DNA from: Acidobacteriota bacterium
GTDB taxonomy: Bacteria; Acidobacteriota; Terriglobia; Terriglobales; Acidobacteriaceae
Reading direction: 5' to 3'
Length of the DNA stretch: 64,000 nt
Assembly (NCBI GenBank): GCA_021780075.1
Contig: JAJXZL010000010.1
Coordinates: 1-64,000, forward strand
Both the position numbers and the translations under genes were made by a program. Below the pieces are notes generated by a model that searched no databases, was not told the origin of the DNA, and was given only the letters and a program-made list of their open reading frames with translations. Positions 9,060 through 16,787 of the stretch are shown piece after piece. How positions within the stretch are numbered: the first letter of the stretch is position 1; every line of letters starts with the position of its first letter.

Positions 9060-10115
9060 ATGATTCGAGTGGGGTTGGTCGGTTTTGGAATGGCAGGAAG
9101 GGTGTTTCATGCGCCGCTGATTTCGTCGGTGGAAGGGCTGGAACTGGCTGCCGTGGTCGAGCGCAACTCCGACAAGGCGGCGGAGCGCTATCCGGACATC
9201 ATCACCTACCGCTCGCTGGATGCACTGCTGGCCGACAAGTCCATTGGACTGGTGGTAGTGGCAACACCCAACAGTACGCACTATCAGGTGGCGCGACAGA
9301 CACTGCAAGCCGGCAAAAGCGTGCTGGTGGATAAGCCGGTGGCTGTCAGCTCACAGGAAACGGCACAGCTGATCGAACTTGCCCGCGAACGCACACTGCA
9401 CATGATTCCGTTTTATAACCGGCGATGGGACAGCGATTTCCGGACGATTCAAAGAGTACTGCATGAACGATTGATTGGCCGGCTCGTACACGTTGAGTCA
9501 ACCTTTGACCGCTGGCGGCCCGGCCACGCTATCCGCGCATGGAAGGACGACCCGGATCAGGGCGGCATCCTGCTGGACCTGGGAACGCATATCGCAGATC
9601 AGGCACTGGCGCTTTTCGGCAAACCCGAGGCTGTCGGCGCGGAGGTCTTGCGAGAGCGCGATGGCGAGGGTCCAAACGACTCCTTCACAATACGACTCCA
9701 CTATCCGGATTTTCTGGTAACGCTGGGGGCCAACTTTCTGTCTGCGCTGGCACGGCCGCGCTTTCATCTGCGCGGGACCAAGGGAAACTACTGGAAGTGG
9801 GGACTGGACTTGCAGGAAGCGGAGCTCAATAAAGTAACGCGCATCACGGCGTCTGACTGGGGAGAAGAGCCGCCAGCCAACTGGGGCACGCTGAGCGTGG
9901 ATGTGGATGGAAGCATGCTGACCCGGGCCTTCGAGCCGGTTCCCGGTGATTATCGCCTCTACTATGCGGGAGTGCGCGATGCCCTGCTGGGCAAGGCCGC
10001 CGCGCCCGTTCAACCCGTTGCGGCCTGGCGCGTGGCGCGGCTGCTGGAGTGGGCCGTGGCCAGCGCGGAACAGCACCGCAACATAACCTGCGACTGGAGC
10101 GAGGAACCCGCTTGA
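9060..10115 (+). CDS. Gfo/Idh/MocA family oxidoreductase
   Basis: This is an NAD(P)-dependent dehydrogenase of the glucose-fructose oxidoreductase/inositol dehydrogenase family. The Rossmann motif 'VGLVGFGMAGRVFHAP' opens the protein, followed by 'VVVATPNSTHYQVARQTL' and the family motif 'VLVDKPVAV' (EKP in most members). The C-terminal half has the family alpha/beta dimerisation domain. I choose the ATG at 9060, preceded by 'cagcagggg'; the track start at 9033 adds nine residues and is possible. It resembles the scyllo-inositol dehydrogenase/YdgJ-type branch. It lies upstream of the rhamnose genes but 510 bp away, so a role in sugar metabolism is only suggested. Confidence 0.88.
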   Translation: MIRVGLVGFGMAGRVFHAPLISSVEGLELAAVVERNSDKAAERYPDIITYRSLDALLADKSIGLVVVATPNSTHYQVARQTLQAGKSVLVDKPVAVSSQETAQLIELARERTLHMIPFYNRRWDSDFRTIQRVLHERLIGRLVHVESTFDRWRPGHAIRAWKDDPDQGGILLDLGTHIADQALALFGKPEAVGAEVLRERDGEGPNDSFTIRLHYPDFLVTLGANFLSALARPRFHLRGTKGNYWKWGLDLQEAELNKVTRITASDWGEEPPANWGTLSVDVDGSMLTRAFEPVPGDYRLYYAGVRDALLGKAAAPVQPVAAWRVARLLEWAVASAEQHRNITCDWSEEPA

Positions 10116-10625
10116 ACAGGCTGGCGACCGGCCCAGTTCATCAAAGGACATGAGGCAGGAAAAGAACGAACGCGGAGTCCCGCAGCTCGTAGTGCGAATG
10201 TTTCTCCTGTTCTGCTGCAGGATGTATCCGGCAAAAGTGCCCGGCAACGTTAAGGCACCAGATGGCGTCGCACAGGTTCTAGCTCCTGACGGGCTGAGGT
10301 GACGCGGGCCGCGAGCTCTGTTTCTGTCATTGCAATAGACAATTCATCTCCCTATCGAATATTATGACTTTTTCGCAGCGGGTTAGGCACGTGGAGCGCG
10401 ACTTGCAAATCTCTGGTGTAGTGGCCTTCTCTAACGGCATTTGCCGTCTAATCGCCGACTATGCACCGCCTCGTATACGATCCAGTCTGCGTGCCGCAAA
10501 CGGTGCGACCGGCTCGCAGCAGGGGATGAAGCTGCGAAGAAGGCGTACGCGAGTTCTGCTTTCTCCTCATGATTCTGGCAGGCCGCAAGATTAGCTTGGG
10601 GCCGGCGACGGCAAGGCGGGTATGT
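10116..10625 (+). other. Long intergenic leader region upstream of rhaI
   Basis: These 510 bp contain no supported gene. The 76-aa track ORF at 10364-10594 has no family features or ribosome binding site. A promoter-like pair is at 10330-10358 and a small palindrome ACGGC-ATTT-GCCGT at 10434-10447. If that promoter is used, rhaI would have an untranslated leader of about 260 nt, unusually long and possibly regulatory. Confidence 0.5.
10330..10358 (+). promoter_or_regulatory. Candidate sigma-70-type promoter of rhaI
   Basis: A -35-like TTGCAA and a -10-like TATCGA are separated by 17 bp. The same -35 sequence with 17-bp spacing occurs at the tetR promoter in this window. Confidence 0.35.
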
Positions 10626-11819
10626 ATGAAGCAATCGGAATCCGCAGTATTCGATCAGGCAGCACAGGCTCTGGACTCCTTCCAGATCGAGATTCCCTCC
10701 TGGGGATTCGCCAACACCGGCACGCGCTTTGGCAAGTTCACCCAGGCGGCGGCGGCATCCACGCTGGCGGAGAAATTCTCTGACGCGGCCGAGGTGAAAC
10801 GACTGACCGGCGCAACCCCAACACTGGCGCTGCACGTGCTTTGGGATCTGCCCAATGGTGTCCGCGATGTACCGCAGGTGCAGAACCTGGAGGAAAGCTT
10901 TGCAATTCGCGCCGGCTCCATCAATCCCAACCTTTTTCAGGATCAGGCATACAAATATGGCTCTCTATGCAGCCCGGAGGATAAGGTCCGCGAGCATGCG
11001 GTCGGGCACGTGCTGGAGTCGATCGAGATTGCCAAGCGCCTTGGCTCACGCGACCTGTCGCTGTGGCTGCCCGACGGCTCAAATTATCCCGGCACACAGA
11101 GCATCCGCAAGCGCATTGGCTGGCTGGAGGATGCGCTGCGCACCGTCCACGCGCACCTGGGGCCGGACCAGCGGTTGCTGATCGAGTACAAGCCCTTTGA
11201 GCCGGCCTTCTATCACACTGACATCGCCGACTGGGGCATGTCGTCGCATCTGGCGCGCGAGGCCGGCAGCCAGGCCCGCGTCCTGGTGGACACGGGCCAT
11301 CATTATTCGGCGCAGAATATCGAGCAGATTGTGGCATGGCTTCTGCATACCGGGTTACTCGGCGGCTTCCACTTCAACGATCGCCGCTATGCGGATGACG
11401 ACCTGACGCTCGGTTCCATTGATCCGTACCAGATTTTCCGTATCTTCCATGAGATTCATGCAGGAGCGGAAGACGGTCTGGACCCGGGTATCGCCTTCAT
11501 GATCGACCAGAGCCATAACCTGAAAGGCAAGATTGAGGCAACCGTCCAGACTGTGGTGACCGCACAGGAACTGTGGGTGAAGGCCGCGCTCGTCGATCGC
11601 AAGCAACTGGCGCGACTCCAGCAGTCCTGTGACCTGGTCGCCGCGGAAGAGCTTTTCCGCGGCGCATTCTGGCGCGACGTGCGCCCGCTGACGCGCGGCT
11701 GGCGCGAGGCGCGCGGACTGCCGGCCGATCCACTGGAGGCCTTGCGCAACGACGGCTACGTGGAGCGGGTAAGCAGGGAGCGCGCAGGGCGCAATACGAC
11801 AGTCAACAGTTATGCCTGA
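10626..11819 (+). CDS. rhaI: L-rhamnose isomerase (RhaI type)
   Basis: This TIM-barrel isomerase converts L-rhamnose to L-rhamnulose, the first step of catabolism. The ATG at 10626 ('MKQSESAVFDQ') gives 397 aa; the track start at 10569 adds a non-conserved tail. Metal- and substrate-site segments typical of the xylose-isomerase-like fold are visible: 'LLIEYKPFEPAFYHTDI', 'VLVDTGHHYSAQNIE', 'GGFHFNDRRYADDDL' and 'IAFMIDQSHNLKGKIE'. It belongs to the RhaI class of Rhizobium/Pseudomonas/Bacillus-type enzymes rather than the E. coli RhaA class. The aldolase/dehydrogenase and kinase downstream confirm the pathway. Confidence 0.9.
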   Translation: MKQSESAVFDQAAQALDSFQIEIPSWGFANTGTRFGKFTQAAAASTLAEKFSDAAEVKRLTGATPTLALHVLWDLPNGVRDVPQVQNLEESFAIRAGSINPNLFQDQAYKYGSLCSPEDKVREHAVGHVLESIEIAKRLGSRDLSLWLPDGSNYPGTQSIRKRIGWLEDALRTVHAHLGPDQRLLIEYKPFEPAFYHTDIADWGMSSHLAREAGSQARVLVDTGHHYSAQNIEQIVAWLLHTGLLGGFHFNDRRYADDDLTLGSIDPYQIFRIFHEIHAGAEDGLDPGIAFMIDQSHNLKGKIEATVQTVVTAQELWVKAALVDRKQLARLQQSCDLVAAEELFRGAFWRDVRPLTRGWREARGLPADPLEALRNDGYVERVSRERAGRNTTVNSYA

Positions 11820-11841
11820 AACAGGTTATGCTTGTTCGCAG

Positions 11842-11858
11842 CGTTTCGGTAATGAAAC
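11842..11858. promoter_or_regulatory. Palindrome before the regulator gene
   Basis: An inverted repeat GTTTC-N7-GAAAC lies about 22 bp upstream of the TTG start of the IclR-headed regulator. It could be an autoregulatory operator; there is no direct support beyond symmetry and position. Confidence 0.35.
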
Positions 11859-11879
11859 GGCACCCACGGAGACGAACGG

Positions 11880-12992
11880 TTGCGCAAAGCGAAGATCAAG
11901 CGGCTCTACCTGATTCCTATTCTTTCAAAGGCGCTCGACGTGCTCGAATTGCTGGAGCAGAACAACGCTCCCGCCACGCTTGAAGACGTCTTCCAGAAAA
12001 CGCACATTTCCAAAACCAGCGTCTATCGCATTTTGAAGACGCTGGTGCACCGCGGCTATGTGGCCCAGTCGCAGGACGGGCAATACCGCCTTGTCTCGCG
12101 CCCGCGGCGGCTGCGCTTCGGCTTTGCGGTGCAGAGCGGCGAGATGCCCTTCTCCGTAGCCATGGCACAAAGCGTCACCGCGGCTGCCGCGGCGGCAGGC
12201 GTAGAACTGCTGACGCTCGATAATCGCCAGGACCCCGATGTCGCCATTCAGAACGCCCACGAGTTTGTACAGAAGCGCGTGGACCTGGTGCTTGAATTTC
12301 AGGTCGAGGAGCACGTGGCGCCGCACATCGCCAACATCTTCAAAAAGGCCGACATTCCGCTGGTCGCAATCGACGTGCCCCATCCCAACGCAACTTACTT
12401 TGGCGTGGATAACTTTGAGGTGGGCTTTGAAGCCGGCTCCCTGCTGGGCCAGTATGCCCTGCGCAAGTGGAAAGGCCGGGTGGACTGGGTGCTCGGCGTG
12501 GGATTTTCCGAGGCCGGCAACTTCGTCCAGAGCCGCATTTCCGGCGCGTTCGAGGGGATTCGAGAGCGGCTCAAGGACCTGCCCGCGGACCGCTACGTGC
12601 GGCTTGAGGGGCGCGGCATGCGCGAGCCCAGCCGCCTGGCTGTTTCCGACTTTCTCCGCAACCGCCGCAAAGGACAGCACATTCTGGTGGCCGCCGCCAC
12701 TGATTCCAGCGCATTGGGCGTCCTGGATGCCGCGCGCCTTACGGGCCGCGAAGAGGATTTCGCCATCGCCGGGCAGGATTGCATCCCCGAAGTGCTCGAA
12801 GAGATGCGCACCGGAAAAAGCGCAATCGTGGGGTCGATCTCCCATGAGGCGGAGGGCTACGGTCCCCGGCTCATCCAGCTTGGCATTGCCCTGCTGCGCG
12901 GCTACACCGTGCCGCCCTATAACTATGTGCGTCACCGCGTTGTCACGCCAGACAACCTGGATGGCAGTCCTGCGGAAGAACCCGAAGCGTAA
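11880..12992 (+). CDS. Transcriptional regulator: IclR-type HTH fused to sugar-binding domain
   Basis: This 370-aa regulator starts at a TTG preceded by 'ggag'. Residues about 10-75 ('ALDVLELLEQNNAPATLEDVFQ...KTSVYRILKTLVHRGYV') form an IclR-type winged helix. Residues about 90-355 are not the IclR effector domain but a periplasmic-binding-protein-like sugar sensor of the LacI/ribose-binding kind ('NAHEFVQKRVDLVLEFQV', 'PLVAIDVPHPN', 'VAAATDSSALGVLDAARL', 'IAGQDCIPEVLEEM'). There is no signal peptide, so it is cytoplasmic. Its place between rhaI and the aldolase gene implies it senses rhamnose or a derivative and controls this module. Confidence 0.85.
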   Translation: MRKAKIKRLYLIPILSKALDVLELLEQNNAPATLEDVFQKTHISKTSVYRILKTLVHRGYVAQSQDGQYRLVSRPRRLRFGFAVQSGEMPFSVAMAQSVTAAAAAAGVELLTLDNRQDPDVAIQNAHEFVQKRVDLVLEFQVEEHVAPHIANIFKKADIPLVAIDVPHPNATYFGVDNFEVGFEAGSLLGQYALRKWKGRVDWVLGVGFSEAGNFVQSRISGAFEGIRERLKDLPADRYVRLEGRGMREPSRLAVSDFLRNRRKGQHILVAAATDSSALGVLDAARLTGREEDFAIAGQDCIPEVLEEMRTGKSAIVGSISHEAEGYGPRLIQLGIALLRGYTVPPYNYVRHRVVTPDNLDGSPAEEPEA

Positions 12993-13066
12993 CGGCCTAT
13001 CGGGAGCCATAACCAGAGGCCGGAGCGGTGGAGCAGTCGCAATTCTGCGGCCTGATTGTTCAAATA

Positions 13067-13081
13067 AGGAATACTTTTCCT
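13067..13081. promoter_or_regulatory. IclR-like palindrome upstream of the aldolase gene
   Basis: The sequence AGGAATACTTTTCCT has arms AGGAA and TTCCT around 5 bp. It resembles the GGAAA/TTTCC palindromes bound by IclR-family winged helices and sits 59 bp before the chosen start of the aldolase/dehydrogenase gene, right after the IclR-headed regulator. Confidence 0.4.
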
Positions 13082-13140
13082 ATTGATTCTGATGTGGTAT
13101 CGTTCTGTTGACTCTTGAATCTCCCCGCACGGTGGTTTCT

Positions 13141-15360
13141 ATGACTCAGGCAACATTCGCTTCGCCCGCCCTCAAGTTCCTTGAAGACCGCTGGGACCCC
13201 AGCCTGGCCGCGACCCTCGACGAGCCGGAGCTTCTCCGCTATCGCTCCAACCTGCTGGGGTCGGACTTGCGCATCACAAACTTTGCGGGCGGCAACACCA
13301 GTTCCAAGATCATGGAAATTGACCCGCTGACCGGCGAACCCGTCGAGGTGCTTTGGGTGAAGGGCTCCGGCGGCGACCTGGGCAGCATGAAGCGCGCTGG
13401 CTTTGCCACACTCTTCTTCCACAAACTGCTGGCTCTTGAACGCAGCTACAAGGGCGTGGACACCGAAGATGATATGGCGGCAATGTATCCGCTGTGCACC
13501 TTCCGCAACAATCCCGTTGCCGCGTCCATTGACACGCCGCTGCACGGCTTCCTTCCCTTTCCGCACGTCGATCACCTGCATCCCGACTGGGGCATTGCGC
13601 TAGCGGCATCAGCCAACGGCAAAGTCAAGATGGAAGAGTTCAACCGCGAGTTCGGCCACAGGCTGGTGTGGGTGCCGTGGCAGCGCCCCGGCTTTGAACT
13701 GGCCATGATGATGAAGCGCGCGGTCGCCGCAAATCCTGAGTGCCATGGCATTGTGCTGGGCGGCCACGGACTCTTCACCTGGGGCCAGACGCAGCGTGAG
13801 TGCTATGTGAATACGCTCACCGTGATTGACCAGATAGGCCAGTTCATTCAACGGCACGGCATCGCCAAAGGACCGGTGCGCTTCGGCGGCGAGGCTGTTC
13901 CCGCGCGTGCGGATCGCAAAGAGCTAGCCGTGCAGATTGCGCCCTTTCTGCGCGGCAAGGTGAGCACGCAGAATCGCTGGATCTCCAGTTTCACCGACGC
14001 GGCTGATGTGTTGCAGTTTGTAAATTCAGCCCACGCAAAAGAGCTTGCCTTCCTGGGCACAAGCTGCCCCGATCACTTTATCCGCACCAAGATTCGGCCG
14101 CTGTTTGTGCCGTGGGCAGCGGGCGCGAGCCTGGACGATCTTAAGCGGCAAATCGAGAAGTCGCTCGACGAATACCGCGAGCAATACCGCGCCTACTATC
14201 ACTCGTTTGCCACGCCGGACTCGCCTGCACTGCGCGACGCAAGCCCGACGATCGTGCTCATCCCCGGGCTGGGCATGTTCAGCTTTGGAAAGAACAAGAC
14301 TGAAGCGCGCATCACCGGCGAGTTCTACACCAACGCCATTCACGTCATGGAAGGAGCAAGCCTGCTCGGCGATGGTGAGATAAAAGGCACGGTGCCGCAG
14401 TGCGCCGAGGGCGTGGACCCGGCCAGCTTCAAGGTCTTCACCAACTATGTAGCGCTGCCGGCTCTTGAAGCGTTCCGCATTGAATATTGGGCGCTGGAAG
14501 AGGCCAAGCTGCGCCGCCAGCCGCCGGAGAAGGAACTGAGCCGCCGCATCGCTCTCGTGGTCGGCGGAGGCAGCGGCATTGGCCGCGAGGTAGCGCTGCT
14601 GGCTGCGGCGCGCGGCGCGCACGTGATGGTGGCTGACCGCGACGAAGCAGCGGCGGCCCACGTTGCCGATGAATTGAGGACCATCGCGTCCAAAGAGTTT
14701 GTCGCCGTGACGCCTGTCGATATCCGCAACCGCGAAGCCATTGGCAAGGCGCTGCGGGCAACTGTGGCTGCCTTTGGCGGCGTGGACATCCTGATCAACA
14801 CGGCTGCCATGTTTCCGTCTTCTCCTGACGGCGTGATCAGCGACGCGCAGTGGGCCACCACGCTCGATGTAAACGTGACCGCCAACTATCTTCTGGCGGA
14901 TGAGGCAGGCAAGCTGTTCAACGAGCAGGGGCTTGACGGCTCCATCGTCCTCACCAGTTCGGCCAACGCGGTCGTCGCCAAGCGCGGCAGCGAGGCGTAT
15001 GACGTGAGCAAGGCTGCGTTGTCGCACCTGGTCCGCGAACTGGCCGTTGCGCTCTCGCCGCGCGTGCGTGTGAACGGCATCAGCCCGGCGACCGTGGTGA
15101 AAGGCTCAACGATGTTTCCGCGCGATCGCGTGCGCGCCTCGCTCACCAAGTACAGCATTGCTTTTGAAGAGTCCCAGAGCGATGAGGAACTGCGCAGCCT
15201 TCTTGCCGGCTTCTACGCAAAACGTACGCTGACGCATCAACCGATTGACCCGGCGGACTGCGCTGAGGCGATTCTCTTCCTCGCCAGCCCGCGGGCGCGG
15301 TGCACCTCCGGCCACCTGATCCCGGTGGACGGCGGACTCACCGAGGCATTTTTGCGGTGA
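13141..15360 (+). CDS. rhaEW: Bifunctional rhamnulose-1-phosphate aldolase / lactaldehyde dehydrogenase
   Basis: This fusion protein of 739 aa splits L-rhamnulose-1-phosphate to dihydroxyacetone phosphate and L-lactaldehyde, and oxidises the lactaldehyde. The N-terminal class II aldolase part (to about 440) has 'GGNTSSKIME', 'HVDHLHPDW' and 'VLGGHGLFTWG' with the metal-binding His residues. The C-terminal short-chain dehydrogenase (about 470-739) has the nucleotide motif 'VVGGGSGIGRE', 'SSANA' and the catalytic 'YDVSK'. The ATG at 13141 fits the family start; the track start is a TTG 33 bp upstream. Its stop overlaps the kinase start (GTGA), so the two are translationally coupled. Confidence 0.92.
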   Translation: MTQATFASPALKFLEDRWDPSLAATLDEPELLRYRSNLLGSDLRITNFAGGNTSSKIMEIDPLTGEPVEVLWVKGSGGDLGSMKRAGFATLFFHKLLALERSYKGVDTEDDMAAMYPLCTFRNNPVAASIDTPLHGFLPFPHVDHLHPDWGIALAASANGKVKMEEFNREFGHRLVWVPWQRPGFELAMMMKRAVAANPECHGIVLGGHGLFTWGQTQRECYVNTLTVIDQIGQFIQRHGIAKGPVRFGGEAVPARADRKELAVQIAPFLRGKVSTQNRWISSFTDAADVLQFVNSAHAKELAFLGTSCPDHFIRTKIRPLFVPWAAGASLDDLKRQIEKSLDEYREQYRAYYHSFATPDSPALRDASPTIVLIPGLGMFSFGKNKTEARITGEFYTNAIHVMEGASLLGDGEIKGTVPQCAEGVDPASFKVFTNYVALPALEAFRIEYWALEEAKLRRQPPEKELSRRIALVVGGGSGIGREVALLAAARGAHVMVADRDEAAAAHVADELRTIASKEFVAVTPVDIRNREAIGKALRATVAAFGGVDILINTAAMFPSSPDGVISDAQWATTLDVNVTANYLLADEAGKLFNEQGLDGSIVLTSSANAVVAKRGSEAYDVSKAALSHLVRELAVALSPRVRVNGISPATVVKGSTMFPRDRVRASLTKYSIAFEESQSDEELRSLLAGFYAKRTLTHQPIDPADCAEAILFLASPRARCTSGHLIPVDGGLTEAFLR

Positions 15361-16787
15361 TTGCACAAGGGGATCTGCCCGCTGAAAACAAGGCGCGTGT
15401 CGCCATCGACCTGGGTGCGGAAAGCTGCCGAGTCTCCCTGCTCCGCTGGCGCGATGGCGGCCCTTTGATTGAGCTGATTCATCGCATTCCAAACGGCCCG
15501 GTGCACCGGGACAACTCGCTGCACTGGCCACTGGCCGCCATCCTCAGCGGCATCGAGGAAGGCCTGCGAAAAGCAGCGGAACAAGCGCCTGAGGGCATCG
15601 CCTCCATTGCCGTGGACGGCTGGGCGGTGGACTACGTTCGCCTGGGCGCGGATGGCAAGCCTCTGCGCGAACCCTATTGCTACCGCGACGAGCGTACCCT
15701 CGCCAGCAAAGATGCCGTGGATGCGATCGTACCGCCCAAGGAACTCTTTTGCCTCACGGGCGCGCAGCCTTTGCGCATCAACACGCTGTACCAGTTGCTC
15801 GCAGACCCCGCCTGCGGCATCGACGCGCATGCGCCCTGGGTATGTCTGCCGGAGTACGTTCTCTATTGGCTGGGTGGAAAGCGCGTGGCCGAGTACACCA
15901 ACGCCACGCACACGGGCCTGATCGACCTTGAAACCGGTGACTGGTCGCGCGCGCTCTTCGAGCGACTCGGGCTCGTGTTCGACGCTGCACCGCCCATTGT
16001 GCCTGCCGGAACCGTCGTGGGCCGCGTGCAGGGCCCGCTGGCAGCGCTCGATGCCTTCAGCGAAACAGACTTGATTGCGCCAGCATGCCACGACACCGCT
16101 TCCGCCATTGCCGGAATTCCCGTCAGCCTGGAGTCCACCGCCTACATCTGTTCCGGCACATGGTCGCTGGTCGGTACGCTCGTCCATAAGCCCATTACGC
16201 GGACTGAAGCGATGGAAGCCCGCTACACCAACCAGGGCGCTGCGTCCGGCGGATTCTGCTTCCACACAAACGTCAACGGCATGTGGCTGGTGAAGCAGTG
16301 CATGGATGCGTGGAGCACACAGGGCCGCACCTGGACCATCGAAGACCTCGTCCGTGAGGCTGCCGCCCGCAGCGCTCCCGGCATCATCGACGTGGATGCC
16401 GAGCCGCTGCTGCTCGACGGAAACATGCTCGAACGCATCAACCACGAGCTCAGCCTGCGCGGCTTCGCAACAATTCCCGACGTAGCAGGCAATGAGCCGC
16501 TGTTTGCACGCGTCATCTTTGAGAGTCTCGCCAGCCGTTACGCCTCTGCGCTCACTCATCTGGAAGAGATGCTGGGCCGCAAGCTCGATCGCATCCACGT
16601 GCTTGGCGGAGGCAGCCGCAACAGATTGCTGACGCAGTTGACTGCGCAGCGCACCGGCCTGCCCGTTAAAGCGGGCGAGGCCGAAAGCTCAACCATCGGC
16701 AACTTTGCGGTGCAGTTGGCGGCAGGCAGCAGGACGCTCAGCATCGAAGCCGTGCGCGCATGGGCGGCGCGCTTGTGCGCTTCCTAG
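15357..16787 (+). CDS. rhaB: Rhamnulokinase
   Basis: This FGGY-family sugar kinase phosphorylates L-rhamnulose at C1 with ATP. The GTG at 15357 overlaps the previous stop as GTGA and gives 476 aa, close to the usual 480-490; the track start at 15300 lies inside the aldolase gene. Family segments include 'VAIDLGAESCRVSLL' (phosphate loop 1), 'IAVDGWAVDYVRLGADG', 'CHDTASAIAGIP', 'YICSGTWSLVG' and 'VLGGGSRNRLLTQLTAQ'. It completes a cytoplasmic rhamnose route to DHAP and lactate. Its TAG stop shares the palindrome CTAG with the stop of dnaE on the other strand. Confidence 0.93.
   Translation: MIAQGDLPAENKARVAIDLGAESCRVSLLRWRDGGPLIELIHRIPNGPVHRDNSLHWPLAAILSGIEEGLRKAAEQAPEGIASIAVDGWAVDYVRLGADGKPLREPYCYRDERTLASKDAVDAIVPPKELFCLTGAQPLRINTLYQLLADPACGIDAHAPWVCLPEYVLYWLGGKRVAEYTNATHTGLIDLETGDWSRALFERLGLVFDAAPPIVPAGTVVGRVQGPLAALDAFSETDLIAPACHDTASAIAGIPVSLESTAYICSGTWSLVGTLVHKPITRTEAMEARYTNQGAASGGFCFHTNVNGMWLVKQCMDAWSTQGRTWTIEDLVREAAARSAPGIIDVDAEPLLLDGNMLERINHELSLRGFATIPDVAGNEPLFARVIFESLASRYASALTHLEEMLGRKLDRIHVLGGGSRNRLLTQLTAQRTGLPVKAGEAESSTIGNFAVQLAAGSRTLSIEAVRAWAARLCAS

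Noticed and set aside
10364-10594. 76-aa ORF upstream of rhaI
   Set aside because: No ribosome binding site and no protein-like pattern; more likely untranslated leader.
14026-15027. 333-aa minus-strand ORF antisense to the aldolase/dehydrogenase
   Set aside because: Shadow frame with no recognisable motif.
15237-16598. 453-aa minus-strand ORF antisense to rhaB
   Set aside because: Shadow of the kinase gene; no domain or ribosome binding site.
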